Source of the DNA: a virus
Length of the DNA: 64,000 nucleotides
Virus record (IMG/VR): IMGVR_UViG_3300046003_007336
Span: 1 to 64,000 of that record
Direction: 5' to 3' (one strand)
Both the position numbers and the translations under genes were made by a program. Positions 7,838-16,119 of this stretch are shown here, piece after piece (within the stretch, counting starts at the first letter, position 1; every line of letters begins with the position of its first letter). A model generated the notes under the pieces. It ran no database searches. It worked only from the letters and a program-made list of their open reading frames with translations, and was not told where the DNA came from.

Positions 7838-8404
7838 ATGAAAGAGAAAACTACTGATCTAACGGGGATGGACTTTGGTCTATGGAAAGTAGTTGGGTTC
7901 CACGGCTATGTAAATCGGAACGCTTACTGGAACTGTGTTTGCCGTTGTGGTCTTGAAAAAGAAGTGAAAGCCCAGTTCCTCAAAAGCGGTTCAAGCCGAA
8001 AATGCCAGACTTGTGCAAAAGAGCCGCGCGAATGGAAGTCGGTCCCTCCGTCCAGATGGTCGCGCATTCTCAGAAACGCTGAGAAAAGAAACATTCAGGT
8101 CGAGATTTCCGCCGACGAGGCGTGGGCGCAGTTCATTCTCCAGGAGAAAAATTGCGCCCTCTCTGGCCTACCACTAGAGCTTAATGGACGATCTAAGTGT
8201 TCCGCTTCTCTCGACCGTATAGACAGCACTCGCGGATACGCTCACGGCAATGTCCAGTGGGTTCACCGGGACATCAACATGATGAAGCATGTGTTTGACC
8301 AACAGCACTTCGTCGAAATGTGCCGTCTAGTTGCTATTCGTGATGATCAGCGTTCTGGAACGGCGGCAGTGTTTTCATGCGCGCGACAATCTCGTCCAGA
8401 TTAA
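7838..8404 (+). CDS. HNH homing-type endonuclease with N-terminal zinc ribbon
   Basis: 188 residues. The N-terminal half has CRCG and CQTC Cys pairs spaced like a zinc ribbon; the C-terminal half contains CALSGLPLEL, SLDRIDSTRGYAHGNVQWV and NMMKHVF, the HNH layout of free-standing phage homing nucleases. Codon use is more AT-rich than its neighbours, and the last 70 bases run antiparallel into the phosphoesterase gene, both signs of recent insertion. The box CTAAATAC ends three bases before the ATG. Confidence 0.8.
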   Translation: MKEKTTDLTGMDFGLWKVVGFHGYVNRNAYWNCVCRCGLEKEVKAQFLKSGSSRKCQTCAKEPREWKSVPPSRWSRILRNAEKRNIQVEISADEAWAQFILQEKNCALSGLPLELNGRSKCSASLDRIDSTRGYAHGNVQWVHRDINMMKHVFDQQHFVEMCRLVAIRDDQRSGTAAVFSCARQSRPD

Positions 8405-8891
8405 CCGGCTTGAAATCCCAACAATCGACGCCGATGTCAAGCTGTTGGCTGTTTCCCGGCAGCGAGCCATGGGAGTGCCCATAAAGCTGGAGGGCGCCAT
8501 GATGGCTTCGGTTGAACACCGTCATTTTGTAGTGGCACAGAACCACATTGTATTTTGTTCCGTCTGAGGTTCGGTCCTTGATCTCCTTCAGGGGAGACGA
8601 GGACTTCCACATCGGGTGATTGCGGAGCCAGTCGGCGTCGTGGTTGCCCCAGATGAGATGCAGATTGCGGCAGTTGATCTGGTCGAGAAGCGGCATGATG
8701 CGCTCCTCCTTGGCGAACGTGATGTCACCGCCGAAATACAGGGTGTCGCCACGACCGACCCGCTCATTGATGTTGCGGATGATCGTCGCGTTCATCTCCT
8801 CGACGCCAGCCGGGCTCTTCTCGAAGGGACGCTTCGAGTACAGGATGACGTTCTCGTGGAAGAAGTGCGGGTCGCTGAGATAGAAGTTCAT
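8334..8891 (-). CDS. calcineurin-like metallophosphoesterase
   Basis: 185 residues from ATG 8891 (ATGA overlap with the lipoprotein stop). Metal-binding motifs are in order: SDPHFFHEN, GDTLYFGGDITF, LIWGNHDADW, VLCHYK and LYGHSHG. This matches small phage and bacterial phosphodiesterases of the calcineurin superfamily. Substrate unknown. Convergent overlap with the HNH gene. Confidence 0.85.
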   Translation of the reverse strand: MNFYLSDPHFFHENVILYSKRPFEKSPAGVEEMNATIIRNINERVGRGDTLYFGGDITFAKEERIMPLLDQINCRNLHLIWGNHDADWLRNHPMWKSSSPLKEIKDRTSDGTKYNVVLCHYKMTVFNRSHHGALQLYGHSHGSLPGNSQQLDIGVDCWDFKPVNLDEIVARMKTLPPFQNADHHE

Positions 8892-9145
8892 CGGCCCACG
8901 ATCAGAGGTCGGGCGTCGGCGATGACCTCGGGGGTGCACTGGGCACCGGCCATGTTGCCGCTCGGGTAGGTTCCGGTGGCGACGTAAACCAGGAAGCAGT
9001 TCTTGTGCTCCGCGTCGTAGACGTAATAGGACGAGGCGCCGATTTCGGCGGCGCGGCCTGCCTTGCGTTCAGGGCTGTTGTTGTCACAGGAACCCAGAGC
9101 GGCGGCGGCTGCCATCAGGGCAGCGATATATATGATCTTTTTCAT
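8888..9145 (-). CDS. small lipoprotein
   Basis: 85 residues from ATG 9145: MKKIIYIAALMAAAAALGSC is a typical lipoprotein signal with lipobox ALGSC, followed by a short Cys-containing domain (CFLVYVATGTYPSGN, GAQCTPE). The upstream promoter -10 (CATAAT) ends seven bases before this ATG, so the longer ORF start at 9181 is rejected. Probably exported and lipid-anchored; role unknown. Confidence 0.75.
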   Translation of the reverse strand: MKKIIYIAALMAAAAALGSCDNNSPERKAGRAAEIGASSYYVYDAEHKNCFLVYVATGTYPSGNMAGAQCTPEVIADARPLIVGR

Positions 9146-9152
9146 GCCCGGC

Positions 9153-9181
9153 ATTATGGACAACCATAATACTTTGGTCAA
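9153..9181 (-). promoter_or_regulatory. strong promoter giving leaderless lipoprotein mRNA
   Basis: Minus-strand TTGACC-N17-CATAAT-GCCGGGC-ATG, near consensus. Confidence 0.65.
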
Positions 9182-9185
9182 CTAA

Positions 9186-9593
9186 TTATTTGAAGCGGGC
9201 GATCAGGCGTTCTGCATCGCGGTCTACGACGCTGTCGTGAAGGCGATCATATTTGGCATTTCCGGCATGGGCCTGAAGATCGGTGGTCGTTCCCACCGAT
9301 AGCTCTTCGATTTCGAACCGGCCGCCAATCATGGTGTCGAGGAAGCCCATTTCATCCAAGGGGCCACGGACGTCAAGATAGCGGCCATCGGGCATTTTGA
9401 CCCCAGCGTGGTCGATCAGGGAGAACGATGAGTCCGCTGCTCCGTAGGCCCGAACACCCACGATGGGCCAGCCGGTTTTCTCATGCAGGGCCAGGGCCAG
9501 ACGGAAGCAATGACCGTTCATGTAGAGGTCGCGGCGGCGGAACGGGATGTAGGATTCCAAGACCGGCTCGGCCATCATTTCATACAGGCGCAT
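9186..9593 (-). CDS. hypothetical protein with Cys-His-Asp pattern
   Basis: 135 residues. GHCFRLALALHEKTG, then SLIDHAGVKMPDGRYLDVRG, gives Cys, His and Asp in the order of a papain/NlpC-like triad, with the His strand followed by GRYLD. A related order occurs in the protein at 60378-60848. Protease or amidase activity is only an inference. It lies 3 bases after the neck protein stop, so it is probably in the same operon. Confidence 0.65.
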   Translation of the reverse strand: MRLYEMMAEPVLESYIPFRRRDLYMNGHCFRLALALHEKTGWPIVGVRAYGAADSSFSLIDHAGVKMPDGRYLDVRGPLDEMGFLDTMIGGRFEIEELSVGTTTDLQAHAGNAKYDRLHDSVVDRDAERLIARFK

Positions 9594-9596
9594 GGC

Positions 9597-10352
9597 TTAT
9601 CCAATCGTGAACGGCATTCCAATATCGGAATCGACGAAGTTCTTGATCTCGTCTTCCAGACGGTCCATTTCGTCCTTGCCTTCTTGCTTGATCGCGTCGC
9701 CATTGAGGGAGACGCCGCCCTGCGGGCCGCCCAGGTTCTGATAGAGGGAGCGGGCTTCGCCGAGCATGAGTTTGCAGTAGGCGGTGGCGTAGTCACGAAT
9801 CCACAGCTTGGCATACGGGTCTTTCAGCAGCACGGCCAACGGGCGAGTGTTGTGGACGTGAATGGCGACGTTCTCCACGGCGTGGAAAATGCGCTGGAAG
9901 GTGATGCGCGAAGTTGCGGGGTCCCAGGTATACATGACGTCGCGGCCGAACATTCGAGCAGCCTGCTCCTGGAACTGCATGGCGAAGTCGTAGGTGGCGA
10001 GCGTACCGGAGCCCGAGCCACCCAGACCACCTGGGTTTTGAATCATGTAGAGGTTGTTGGTGAACGCGAGGCTGAACGGGTCAACGGCGGCGCCACCACC
10101 GGCTCCACCGATGCCGCGACGATAGACGGACTGGACGGTCTGGACTTCAGGCGGGAGCGTGTAGGTCTGAACCTTGGGCTGGATGTCGAGAAAGACGAAG
10201 CTCTCTTCGACCCCGTTTGAAGATCGCTGGCGGTAGCGGTCTTCGGCATTCTGGATGGCGTAGTCGTAGTGTTCGGGGTCGAGTTCGACGTCGATCATCC
10301 CGGCACCAAGGCGAAGTTGAATACCCTTGATCAGTGTTTCGCGAGCGTCCAT
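9597..10352 (-). CDS. neck / head-completion protein (gp13-like)
   Basis: 251 residues from ATG 10352. The start is chosen because a late box lies upstream of it inside the longer frame and GGGGAG precedes it. N-terminal ETLIKGIQLRLGAGMIDVELDPEHYDYAI, central IQPKVQTYTLPPEVQTVQSV and C-terminal YATAYCKLMLGEA..GGVSLNGDAIKQEGKDEMDRLEDEI follow the organisation of T4-like neck proteins. It would join head and tail during assembly. Assignment rests on pattern memory. Confidence 0.6.
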   Translation of the reverse strand: MDARETLIKGIQLRLGAGMIDVELDPEHYDYAIQNAEDRYRQRSSNGVEESFVFLDIQPKVQTYTLPPEVQTVQSVYRRGIGGAGGGAAVDPFSLAFTNNLYMIQNPGGLGGSGSGTLATYDFAMQFQEQAARMFGRDVMYTWDPATSRITFQRIFHAVENVAIHVHNTRPLAVLLKDPYAKLWIRDYATAYCKLMLGEARSLYQNLGGPQGGVSLNGDAIKQEGKDEMDRLEDEIKNFVDSDIGMPFTIG

Positions 10353-10373
10353 GTCATTCTCCCCGTTGGTAGG

Positions 10374-10383
10374 GGTATTTATG
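10374..10383 (-). promoter_or_regulatory. late-type promoter box
   Basis: Minus-strand CATAAATACC, about 23 bases upstream of the neck protein ATG at 10352 with Shine-Dalgarno GGGGAG between. Confidence 0.6.
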
Positions 10384-10407
10384 AGTTCGGCTCCCAAAAG
10401 TATTTCC

Positions 10408-10435
10408 TTGACAAGAAATCATTGGCCGCTATGTT
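10408..10435 (+). promoter_or_regulatory. promoter giving leaderless mRNA
   Basis: TTGACA-N16-TATGTT-GATCAC-ATG (10442). Confidence 0.65.
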
Positions 10436-10441
10436 GATCAC

Positions 10442-10735
10442 ATGTCGCACAAACATTTCTCCCCCAGCACCAACATCTATACGGGTGGCTCGCGGAGCAC
10501 CACGTTCATCTGCGAGTTCTGCGATCACCGCACCCGGATGACGACCCAGGATGACAGCCGTTTCTGTGGCATCTGCTACGAACTGGCTGGTGTCGAGAAT
10601 TCCTTCAACGACGACGGCATCGCCGAGTGGGTGATCAAGGCCCGCGACATGCTTCTGCGCAAGATCGTGAAGCGGGGCGGCAACGTCGAGAAGGTCAAGG
10701 CGTCCTTCAAAGCCCTGTTCGAGGCCAAGCTGTGA
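10442..10735 (+). CDS. small zinc-finger protein
   Basis: 97 residues. CEFC and CGIC pairs separated by 17 residues form a four-Cys zinc knuckle. The C-terminal basic helix (KARDMLLRKIVKRGGNVEKVKASF) could bind nucleic acid. Leaderless start at 10442. First gene of a three-gene unit coupled by GTGA to the next. Confidence 0.7.
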   Translation: MSHKHFSPSTNIYTGGSRSTTFICEFCDHRTRMTTQDDSRFCGICYELAGVENSFNDDGIAEWVIKARDMLLRKIVKRGGNVEKVKASFKALFEAKL

Positions 10736-11199
10736 ACCGCGCCGCCGCGCTCATGATGCAGCAGGCCGCCGAGAAGAAGGCGTCTGCGGCCAAGTTCGCC
10801 CTGATCTCCCATCAGGCATTCCGCGCCATGTATCTGGTCACCACCCGCCAGAACATCCTTCGCGTTCTCGAAGAGCGCAAGATTGAGCGCACTCCTGAGA
10901 ACTCCGAAGAGTTGGTCAAGCACATGGACCGACTGATGGTCATCATCGAAGACTACTATGTCATTCGGGAGAATGATTTCTTCCGGCACAACGAGGCATT
11001 TGCGCGAGTCATTCGCCCGTCCATCGTGCTCGACAAATCCGTCCCCGTCATCGACCTCGGCGGAAAATGGGAAGACCTGTCGCAGGTTCCCAACATCTGT
11101 GTGGTCTGGGCGGCTCTGACCGATCTCTTCAAGCGCGGTATGCCGAGGAACAACCGCGTCGATGCCTACATCGAGAAGTACAAGAACTACATCCTCTAA
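10732..11199 (+). CDS. helical hypothetical protein
   Basis: 155 residues from GTG 10732, overlapping the previous stop (GTGA). Mostly alpha-helical with a charged N-terminal stretch (MMQQAAEKKASAAKF). No family recognised. Confidence 0.7.
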   Translation: MNRAAALMMQQAAEKKASAAKFALISHQAFRAMYLVTTRQNILRVLEERKIERTPENSEELVKHMDRLMVIIEDYYVIRENDFFRHNEAFARVIRPSIVLDKSVPVIDLGGKWEDLSQVPNICVVWAALTDLFKRGMPRNNRVDAYIEKYKNYIL

Positions 11200-11217
11200 C
11201 CACCCCCGGAGTCACCC

Positions 11218-11661
11218 GTGTCCTACGGCTATGAAGAAAGCGAAGAAAACATCATGAAATACATCATCTCCGCCATCGTTGGCGTCATCCTCCTGGCCGT
11301 CATCGGTCTGGCGGGCTGCCCGACCTACAACGTCTACGCCAGCCAGATGTCCGGCCGCGCCGCCTACGTGAAGGCCGAGCAGGACCGGCGCGTGAAGGTT
11401 CTCGAAGCGCAGGCCGCGCTGGATTCGGCCCAACTGAACGCGCAGGCCGAGGTCGCCCGCGCTCGCGGCACCAACGAGGCCAACCGCATCATGTCGGACA
11501 GCCTCGGCGGCCCCGACAACTACCTGCGCTGGTCCTACATCAACATGCTGCAAGAAACGGCGGGCAGCGGCGACCGTCAGATCATCTACCTGCCCACCGA
11601 GGCTGGGATGCCGATTCTGGAAGCTGGGCGCCGACCCAACGCCCGGCCCGCCGCCGAGTAA
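11218..11661 (+). CDS. membrane protein resembling an SPFH/Band-7 C-terminus
   Basis: 147 residues from GTG 11218 with GGAG upstream. One membrane segment (IISAIVGVILLAVIGLAG) precedes a coiled-coil of Ala/Glu heptads (EQDRRVKVLEAQAALDSAQL) and the tail EANRIMSDSLGGPDNYLRW and IIYLPTEAGMPILEAGR. These resemble the C-terminal part of prohibitin-type phage proteins but lack the band-7 domain itself. Likely inner-membrane scaffold; role inferred. Confidence 0.65.
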   Translation: MSYGYEESEENIMKYIISAIVGVILLAVIGLAGCPTYNVYASQMSGRAAYVKAEQDRRVKVLEAQAALDSAQLNAQAEVARARGTNEANRIMSDSLGGPDNYLRWSYINMLQETAGSGDRQIIYLPTEAGMPILEAGRRPNARPAAE

Positions 11662-11683
11662 ACCCGTCTCCCCGAAAGGAACT

Positions 11684-11710
11684 GGCCCTGCCGAAAGGCG
11701 GGGCCTTTTC
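11684..11710 (+). terminator. Rho-independent terminator
   Basis: GGCCCTGCC-GAAA-GGCGGGGCC-TTTT hairpin with a T-run, directly after the 10442-11661 operon. Confidence 0.75.
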
Positions 11711-11712
11711 TG

Positions 11713-11741
11713 TTGACCAGAATCATAGAGTCGCGCATAAA
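11713..11741 (+). promoter_or_regulatory. promoter TTGACC-N17-CATAAA
   Basis: It follows the terminator and would drive a leader of about 150 bases before the gp14-like start at 11896. Confidence 0.45.
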
Positions 11742-11895
11742 GATCGGGCCCACGGTCCTAGGCCGGAACGGCTGGTGATGCGTCATCAGTGCGCTTGCGG
11801 GCAACTAAGCTCCAGAGATGGAGTCGGGAAAATGGTGGGGGTCGAATAGGACCGGCAAACTTCTAGGGCGGCCCCCATCTATTCCTAAATACGGG
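11742..11895 (+). other. short non-coding leader with hairpins
   Basis: No convincing gene. It contains TGATGCGTCATCA (palindromic hairpin) and a GGGGGT/GGCCCCC pairing. A frame from ATG 11818 joins the next gene but starts upstream of the late box at 11885. May be an untranslated leader or a small RNA. Confidence 0.35.
11885..11892 (+). promoter_or_regulatory. late-type box adjacent to start codon
   Basis: CTAAATAC followed by GGG and ATG 11896; predicts a leaderless late message. Confidence 0.5.
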
Positions 11896-12951
11896 ATGCC
11901 CAGACTCAGTATTTGGAACTCCGGTAAGAAAGGTGCGAACTACACCTTCATCGACCGCCATATCTCTCAGTACGTGTTCGCCTCGGGAACGGCGGCTTAC
12001 GTGCACCTCTACGTGGGTGTTCATGAGCAGGGACCGGACGCTCCGGCGAGCAACGTCAAGGACATCCAAGACGTCATCCTGATGGAGAATCGGGACCGCA
12101 AATACTCCAGCGAGGTCTACGAGCTTCGCGCCATGTATAACGTCAACGACCTCGACTTCGACATGAAGGGCTTCGGCATCTTCCTAACCAACGATACGAT
12201 CTTCATCGAGTTCCACCTCAACGACAGCATCGCGCAACTGGGCCGCAAACTCATGTCCGGCGATGTCATCGAACTCCCCCACCTTCGCGACGATGCCGGG
12301 CTCGACCAGAGCCTCCCGGCTGCGAACAAGTTCTACGTCATCACCGACGTGAACCGTGCCTCTGACGGCTACTCTCCGACGTGGTATCCCCATCTCCTGC
12401 GCGCCAAATGCGAGCCCATGGTGGCCTCCCAGGAGACCGCAGACATCCTCGAAAAACAATCCCGCAACCCGTTCGGCCTCACGGACGGCAAGCTCGAAGA
12501 CATCCTGTCGTCCATCGGGCGCGAGATGAACATCAACGAGCAAGTCATCGAGTCAGCCAAGAAAAGCGTGGGTGGCCGCAACTTCGAAACCCGTCACTTC
12601 TACGTCGTCCCCGGCGACGAACAGACCAGCCAGCTTCCGTGGGTGTTCGCCGGAGATGGTGTGCCCCCCAACGGTGCCGAGACCCTTGGTGCAGGAAACC
12701 GCTTCCCCCTGCAATGCGAGGAAGGCGACTACTATCTCAGGACCGACTACTCGCCCCACAATCTGTTCCGTCGCGTCGGCACCCGCTGGGTCTCGCAGGA
12801 GATCGATTATCGCGAAGGAACCTGGAGCGTCGCAAGCCGCACCCTCAAGGATTTCATCAACAATACCAAGAAGCACACGCATGCCGATGGTATCGAACGC
12901 GATGAGAAAATCGAAATCCACAAGGCCGCCGTCGTCCGCGCCGATCTCTGA
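11896..12951 (+). CDS. neck protein (gp14-like)
   Basis: 351 residues from ATG 11896. The middle resembles T4-like gp14: SSEVYELRAMYNVNDLDFDMKGFGIFLTND, then a domain with KLMSGDVIELPHLRDD, NKFYVITDVNRASDG and WYPHLLRAKCEPM, the layout of damage-sensitive neck proteins (flexible loop, GD-x-I-x-x-P, KF-x-V, Y-x-L-x-C). It would form the head-tail connector with the gp13-like protein. The C-terminal third (after residue 215) is extra. The start is set by the late box. Confidence 0.6.
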   Translation: MPRLSIWNSGKKGANYTFIDRHISQYVFASGTAAYVHLYVGVHEQGPDAPASNVKDIQDVILMENRDRKYSSEVYELRAMYNVNDLDFDMKGFGIFLTNDTIFIEFHLNDSIAQLGRKLMSGDVIELPHLRDDAGLDQSLPAANKFYVITDVNRASDGYSPTWYPHLLRAKCEPMVASQETADILEKQSRNPFGLTDGKLEDILSSIGREMNINEQVIESAKKSVGGRNFETRHFYVVPGDEQTSQLPWVFAGDGVPPNGAETLGAGNRFPLQCEEGDYYLRTDYSPHNLFRRVGTRWVSQEIDYREGTWSVASRTLKDFINNTKKHTHADGIERDEKIEIHKAAVVRADL

Positions 12952-12959
12952 TATTTTCG

Positions 12960-12988
12960 TTGACCAAATAGACTGCCGCTCGTATAGG
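12960..12988 (+). promoter_or_regulatory. promoter for the six-gene paralogue operon
   Basis: TTGACC-N17-TATAGG-TGGCGGC-ATG (12996); predicts a leaderless first gene. Confidence 0.65.
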
Positions 12989-12995
12989 TGGCGGC

Positions 12996-13352
12996 ATGAC
13001 GACTCTGCAAAAAACGCGCCCTGGCGACTACGTGCTTTGCATGTGGCCGAAAAACTTCGAGTGGCGTGCCTATCGAGTTCGTAGCATCGTGGGTGGAGAA
13101 AAAGAATCCTTCCGTTCCGATCTTGAGTTCCGCCCCCAGACCAGCGCGTGGGCGTCAGAGTCCGTGATGGTTCGCACCGCCGAGTGCAGCGTGCGCAATT
13201 TCGGTCAGATCGAAAGCGGCGAGACCCCCGACGAGATGAACGTCATCCTGAAGGAACTTTCGGCCGCGTTGACCAACATGCGCGATGAGCAGAAGCGGGC
13301 CCGCGACCGCTATGTGGTTCTCGTTTCTCTCCTGCTGCCACCACCACAATGA
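12996..13352 (+). CDS. tandem paralogue family A, member 1
   Basis: 118 residues. Layout shared by six consecutive genes: an N-terminal G-D-Y-V-L-x-hydrophobic strand followed by W-x-x-Y (GDYVLCMWPKNFEWRAYRV), a variable middle, and a C-terminal helix rich in Ala/Arg/Lys ending in Leu repeats (LVSLLLPPP). Function unknown. Coupled by overlap to member 2. Confidence 0.7.
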   Translation: MTTLQKTRPGDYVLCMWPKNFEWRAYRVRSIVGGEKESFRSDLEFRPQTSAWASESVMVRTAECSVRNFGQIESGETPDEMNVILKELSAALTNMRDEQKRARDRYVVLVSLLLPPPQ

Positions 13353-13711
13353 TCGCCCTGTACCCCAAGGACATCGTTCCTGGATGCATTCTGATCTTCA
13401 TGAACTGCAAGGCGGGGACCTGGGCGGCCTACCGGGCTTCGACAGCGGATATTTCCGACTACGGCGCCGAACTCATCGAGAGCAGCGGCCAGCGGTGGGA
13501 CCGCGCTTCGTCGGCACCGCCGCCTCGCAGCATGAAGCTCACCATCAACCCCTACGACAGCAACTGTTCGATTTTCTCTGCCGACGATGGCGAGTCCATC
13601 TTGCCGGTCATCCGGCAGGCATTCGCAGAGAAAAACAAATCGGTCGCGGAGGCCGAGGGCAAACTGCGGCTTAAGCTCGCCCTGACGGTTCCGGGGTTCG
13701 AACTCTCATGA
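13349..13711 (+). CDS. tandem paralogue family A, member 2
   Basis: 120 residues starting ATGATC (overlap ATGA). N-terminal DIVPGCILIFMNCKAGTWAAYRA repeats the G-x-hydrophobic...W-x-x-Y element; the C-terminal helix is EGKLRLKLALTV. More diverged than its neighbours. Confidence 0.65.
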   Translation: MIALYPKDIVPGCILIFMNCKAGTWAAYRASTADISDYGAELIESSGQRWDRASSAPPPRSMKLTINPYDSNCSIFSADDGESILPVIRQAFAEKNKSVAEAEGKLRLKLALTVPGFELS

Positions 13712-14106
13712 TCACCGTGGACGATCTAAAGGCACGGCGGAAAGAAGAGCTTGCGCTGAATCGCTTCCCAAGGGAACTCGTCGGTCGCATCAAGACCGGC
13801 AACATGATTCTGACGGTAAACCAGGACTGGTGGAGCCTCGACGTCGTCACGCGCTCCCCCAACATCGACGACGCGAACGGGCGGTGGATGAAGGGTTTTC
13901 GAATTGAAGGAAGCCGCCCCCAGCAGGAACAAATCTACATCGACTCACGAGCCATCGTGGGCATATACGATGATGAGGGGCCCGCTGAGCATATCATCGA
14001 GATGATGAGGGTGGCCCATGCTGAACTCATGGAGACGGTGCGCCCCGCTCGTGAAAAATTCCACACCGTGGCTGCCCTGATGGGGACGGAGGCACGCCGT
14101 GGATAA
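13708..14106 (+). CDS. tandem paralogue family A, member 3
   Basis: 132 residues. KTGNMILTVNQDWWSLDVV is the strand-W-strand element; AHAELMETVRPAREKFHTVAAL the C-terminal helix. Starts ATGA over the previous stop. Confidence 0.65.
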   Translation: MITVDDLKARRKEELALNRFPRELVGRIKTGNMILTVNQDWWSLDVVTRSPNIDDANGRWMKGFRIEGSRPQQEQIYIDSRAIVGIYDDEGPAEHIIEMMRVAHAELMETVRPAREKFHTVAALMGTEARRG

Positions 14107-14458
14107 TATTCGGACTTGGCCCGAGGTCGCAGTGGTCCGCCCCGGTCAATACGTTGTCGTCGCCAATACGGACGGCGATTGGAACATTGTTCAAGCCGCG
14201 TCTCTCGACAATGGCGACGTCCGTTGCAACACAGATTTCTCGTCTCCAGAAGACAACACGCTAATGGATGTGGACCCCGATTACTATGGTCACGGTGACC
14301 CGGTGGTTTTCATGCAAAACGTTCTGGCCGTGTCCGACACTCTTGCGGAAGCCCAGGAAATCGCCGAGAGTGTAGAGGAAGCGCGCCTCCGCTACGTCCA
14401 AGAGATCAAACCGTCGCGCGATAAACTCCACTCGAAACTGTTGTTGCTTAAATGTTGA
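14099..14458 (+). CDS. tandem paralogue family A, member 4
   Basis: 119 residues from GTG 14099, overlapping member 3 by eight bases. RPGQYVVVANTDGDWNIVQA and the C-terminal EIKPSRDKLHSKLLLLK align with members 1, 3 and 5. Confidence 0.65.
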   Translation: MDNIRTWPEVAVVRPGQYVVVANTDGDWNIVQAASLDNGDVRCNTDFSSPEDNTLMDVDPDYYGHGDPVVFMQNVLAVSDTLAEAQEIAESVEEARLRYVQEIKPSRDKLHSKLLLLKC

Positions 14459-14823
14459 TTGAACGTCTCCCCGTCGAGAAATCCCGAGAGAACCTCCACG
14501 AGGGAAACTTCGTCTTGATCATCGACGACAAGCTGCAATGGAATTTCTATCAGTGTAAGCGGCTCTTCAACGCTACCCTGTCCAAGGCTTTCTTGGGTGG
14601 CCACTGCCGGTTCACTCGCCCGAACATCAACCCCCATGGTGCGAAATCCAATGAGGGTGATGAACAGACCATGATCGCGATGGCAGCCCTCGTGAAGATC
14701 ATCCCGACCGAGGAAGAGGCCGAAAATCTCTACGACGGTATGATGGCCGCCCACGAACGTCTGGAAGCGGAGACCAAAGGCCCGATGGCCAAGTTTGCGG
14801 CGGCGGTGCGCCTGCTCGTATGA
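14452..14823 (+). CDS. tandem paralogue family A, member 5
   Basis: 123 residues. HEGNFVLIIDDKLQWNFYQC and AHERLEAETKGPMAKFAAAVRLL are the shared N- and C-terminal elements. Overlaps both neighbours by 4-7 bases. Confidence 0.65.
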   Translation: MLIERLPVEKSRENLHEGNFVLIIDDKLQWNFYQCKRLFNATLSKAFLGGHCRFTRPNINPHGAKSNEGDEQTMIAMAALVKIIPTEEEAENLYDGMMAAHERLEAETKGPMAKFAAAVRLLV

Positions 14824-15173
14824 CGTTCTCTGGCGATGACGTGAAGAATCGCTGTGTCATCTGCGTTGATGACACCGGTCAGTGGGGAATCTTCATTACG
14901 GAGGACAAGGTGTTCTCGAAAGCGATTGGCCGGAACACCAAAAAGACCACCGTCATCATGATTCATAAGCATCTCCACGGCACCGTCGTGAAGGGGATGC
15001 GGATGAACACGACAACCGGCCAGTGGTGGGCCCCGGTCGATAAAATCGCAGCCATTATTGACCGCAAGGACGTCGGCCAGCACGTCACCTACCTCAAGGA
15101 GGCCGAACTGGCTCTCAAGGATGCCCGCAAGGCCTTTCTGATGAAGGCCATGCTGGTGAGCCTCACTCCATAA
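14820..15173 (+). CDS. tandem paralogue family A, member 6
   Basis: 117 residues. KNRCVICVDDTGQWGIFIT and the C-terminal AELALKDARKAFLMKAMLVSL complete the family. Last gene of the operon before a hairpin. Confidence 0.65.
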   Translation: MTFSGDDVKNRCVICVDDTGQWGIFITEDKVFSKAIGRNTKKTTVIMIHKHLHGTVVKGMRMNTTTGQWWAPVDKIAAIIDRKDVGQHVTYLKEAELALKDARKAFLMKAMLVSLTP

Positions 15174-15176
15174 AAA

Positions 15177-15208
15177 ATGGGGGCGGCCGAAGCCACCCCC
15201 TAGAGTTT
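15177..15208 (-). terminator. terminator of the 15880-15230 unit
   Basis: Minus-strand GGGGGTGGC-TTCG-GCCGCCCCC-ATTTTTT: UUCG-capped hairpin with a T-run, between convergent units. Confidence 0.75.
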
Positions 15209-15229
15209 TAATCCGATGCTACGGAAAAG

Positions 15230-15880
15230 TTAGCCGACCCGAGCCGCGCCGGTCTTCTTGGCAGCCGTGGCCTTCTTGGCAGGCGTGGCGGTCTTGACCG
15301 CTTCCACCACCGGGGCCGGACGCAGAGAGGCGTCATGGCTGTAGGCGGCGGCCCGCTTGGTCGCGGCGATGGTCTCAAGGTCAATCGCTTCAGCCAGGAG
15401 ATTGGCGGCGATTCGCTTGCTGGCGTCCGAGGAATCATTCTCGGCCGTCTGACCATAGGGATTGTACTTCGGTTCCTGCGGAACCTCAGCCGGGGCTTCC
15501 GACGACAGCGGCATGGCGTCGCCGTTTTCGGACATCTGTTCCAGAACCTTGCGGAGCGGGAACGGCATGTTCGGCATCGGCATCATGATCACGTTGTCCA
15601 CCGGGGTGGCGTGCAGGAGACCAGCTTCGTGCAGGACTTGCAGGAAGTGGCTTCCCGTCTCGGGGACCATGCGCCGACCCAGAACATGGGCCAGGATTGG
15701 CGTCGATTGCGCTTCGGGGCTCTCCAGAATGGACATCAGGGGAGCTTCGATGCGTGGCGGAAGGCTGTCCGTGGCTACGACGAGCGCGTAGTCAGGACGG
15801 TCGGGGATTTGCATGAACACCACGACGCACCGTTGATCGGTGTTGCGGAGTTTCCCGACGTGCTTCTTCATGCCCGACAT
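15230..15880 (-). CDS. conserved phage protein with histone-H1-like tail
   Basis: 216 residues. N-terminal half (KHVGKLRNTDQRCVVVFMQI, PDYALVVATDSLPPRIEAPL) is a compact alpha/beta domain I do not assign. The C-terminus is low-complexity Lys/Ala/Thr (TPAKKATAAKKTGAARVG), like H1-type DNA-binding tails. Start TGATG-coupled to the upstream gene. Confidence 0.7.
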   Translation of the reverse strand: MSGMKKHVGKLRNTDQRCVVVFMQIPDRPDYALVVATDSLPPRIEAPLMSILESPEAQSTPILAHVLGRRMVPETGSHFLQVLHEAGLLHATPVDNVIMMPMPNMPFPLRKVLEQMSENGDAMPLSSEAPAEVPQEPKYNPYGQTAENDSSDASKRIAANLLAEAIDLETIAATKRAAAYSHDASLRPAPVVEAVKTATPAKKATAAKKTGAARVG

Positions 15881-16119
15881 CAGGCGCCTTCACCTGGAGC
15901 GACGGGGACAGCCACGCTGGCGACGAAGCGAGCGAGCTTCTCGCGGGTTTCGAAGACTGAGGTGATGACTTCCCAGCCCTTGAATGCGCCCTGTTGGCAG
16001 GCGTAGTCAATCGCCGCGATGGCGGACTGGATGTCGTTGATGCTCAGTTGGGGGGAGGGAGCGGAGGCCTGATCGACCTGGGTTTCGCTCACAACGGGGG
16101 TAGTCTTTTTGGTAGCCAT
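15880..16119 (-). CDS. small conserved T4-like phage protein
   Basis: 79 residues. Disordered N-terminus, then SINDIQSAIAAIDYACQQGAFKGWEVITSVFETREKLARFV, matching the pattern (L-x-D-I...ID-x-A-x-x-GAF-x-x-E...L-x-x-F) of small proteins found widely in T4-like myoviruses. Shine-Dalgarno AGGAG about 15 bases upstream; promoter at 16153-16182. Confidence 0.7.
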   Translation of the reverse strand: MATKKTTPVVSETQVDQASAPSPQLSINDIQSAIAAIDYACQQGAFKGWEVITSVFETREKLARFVASVAVPVAPGEGA

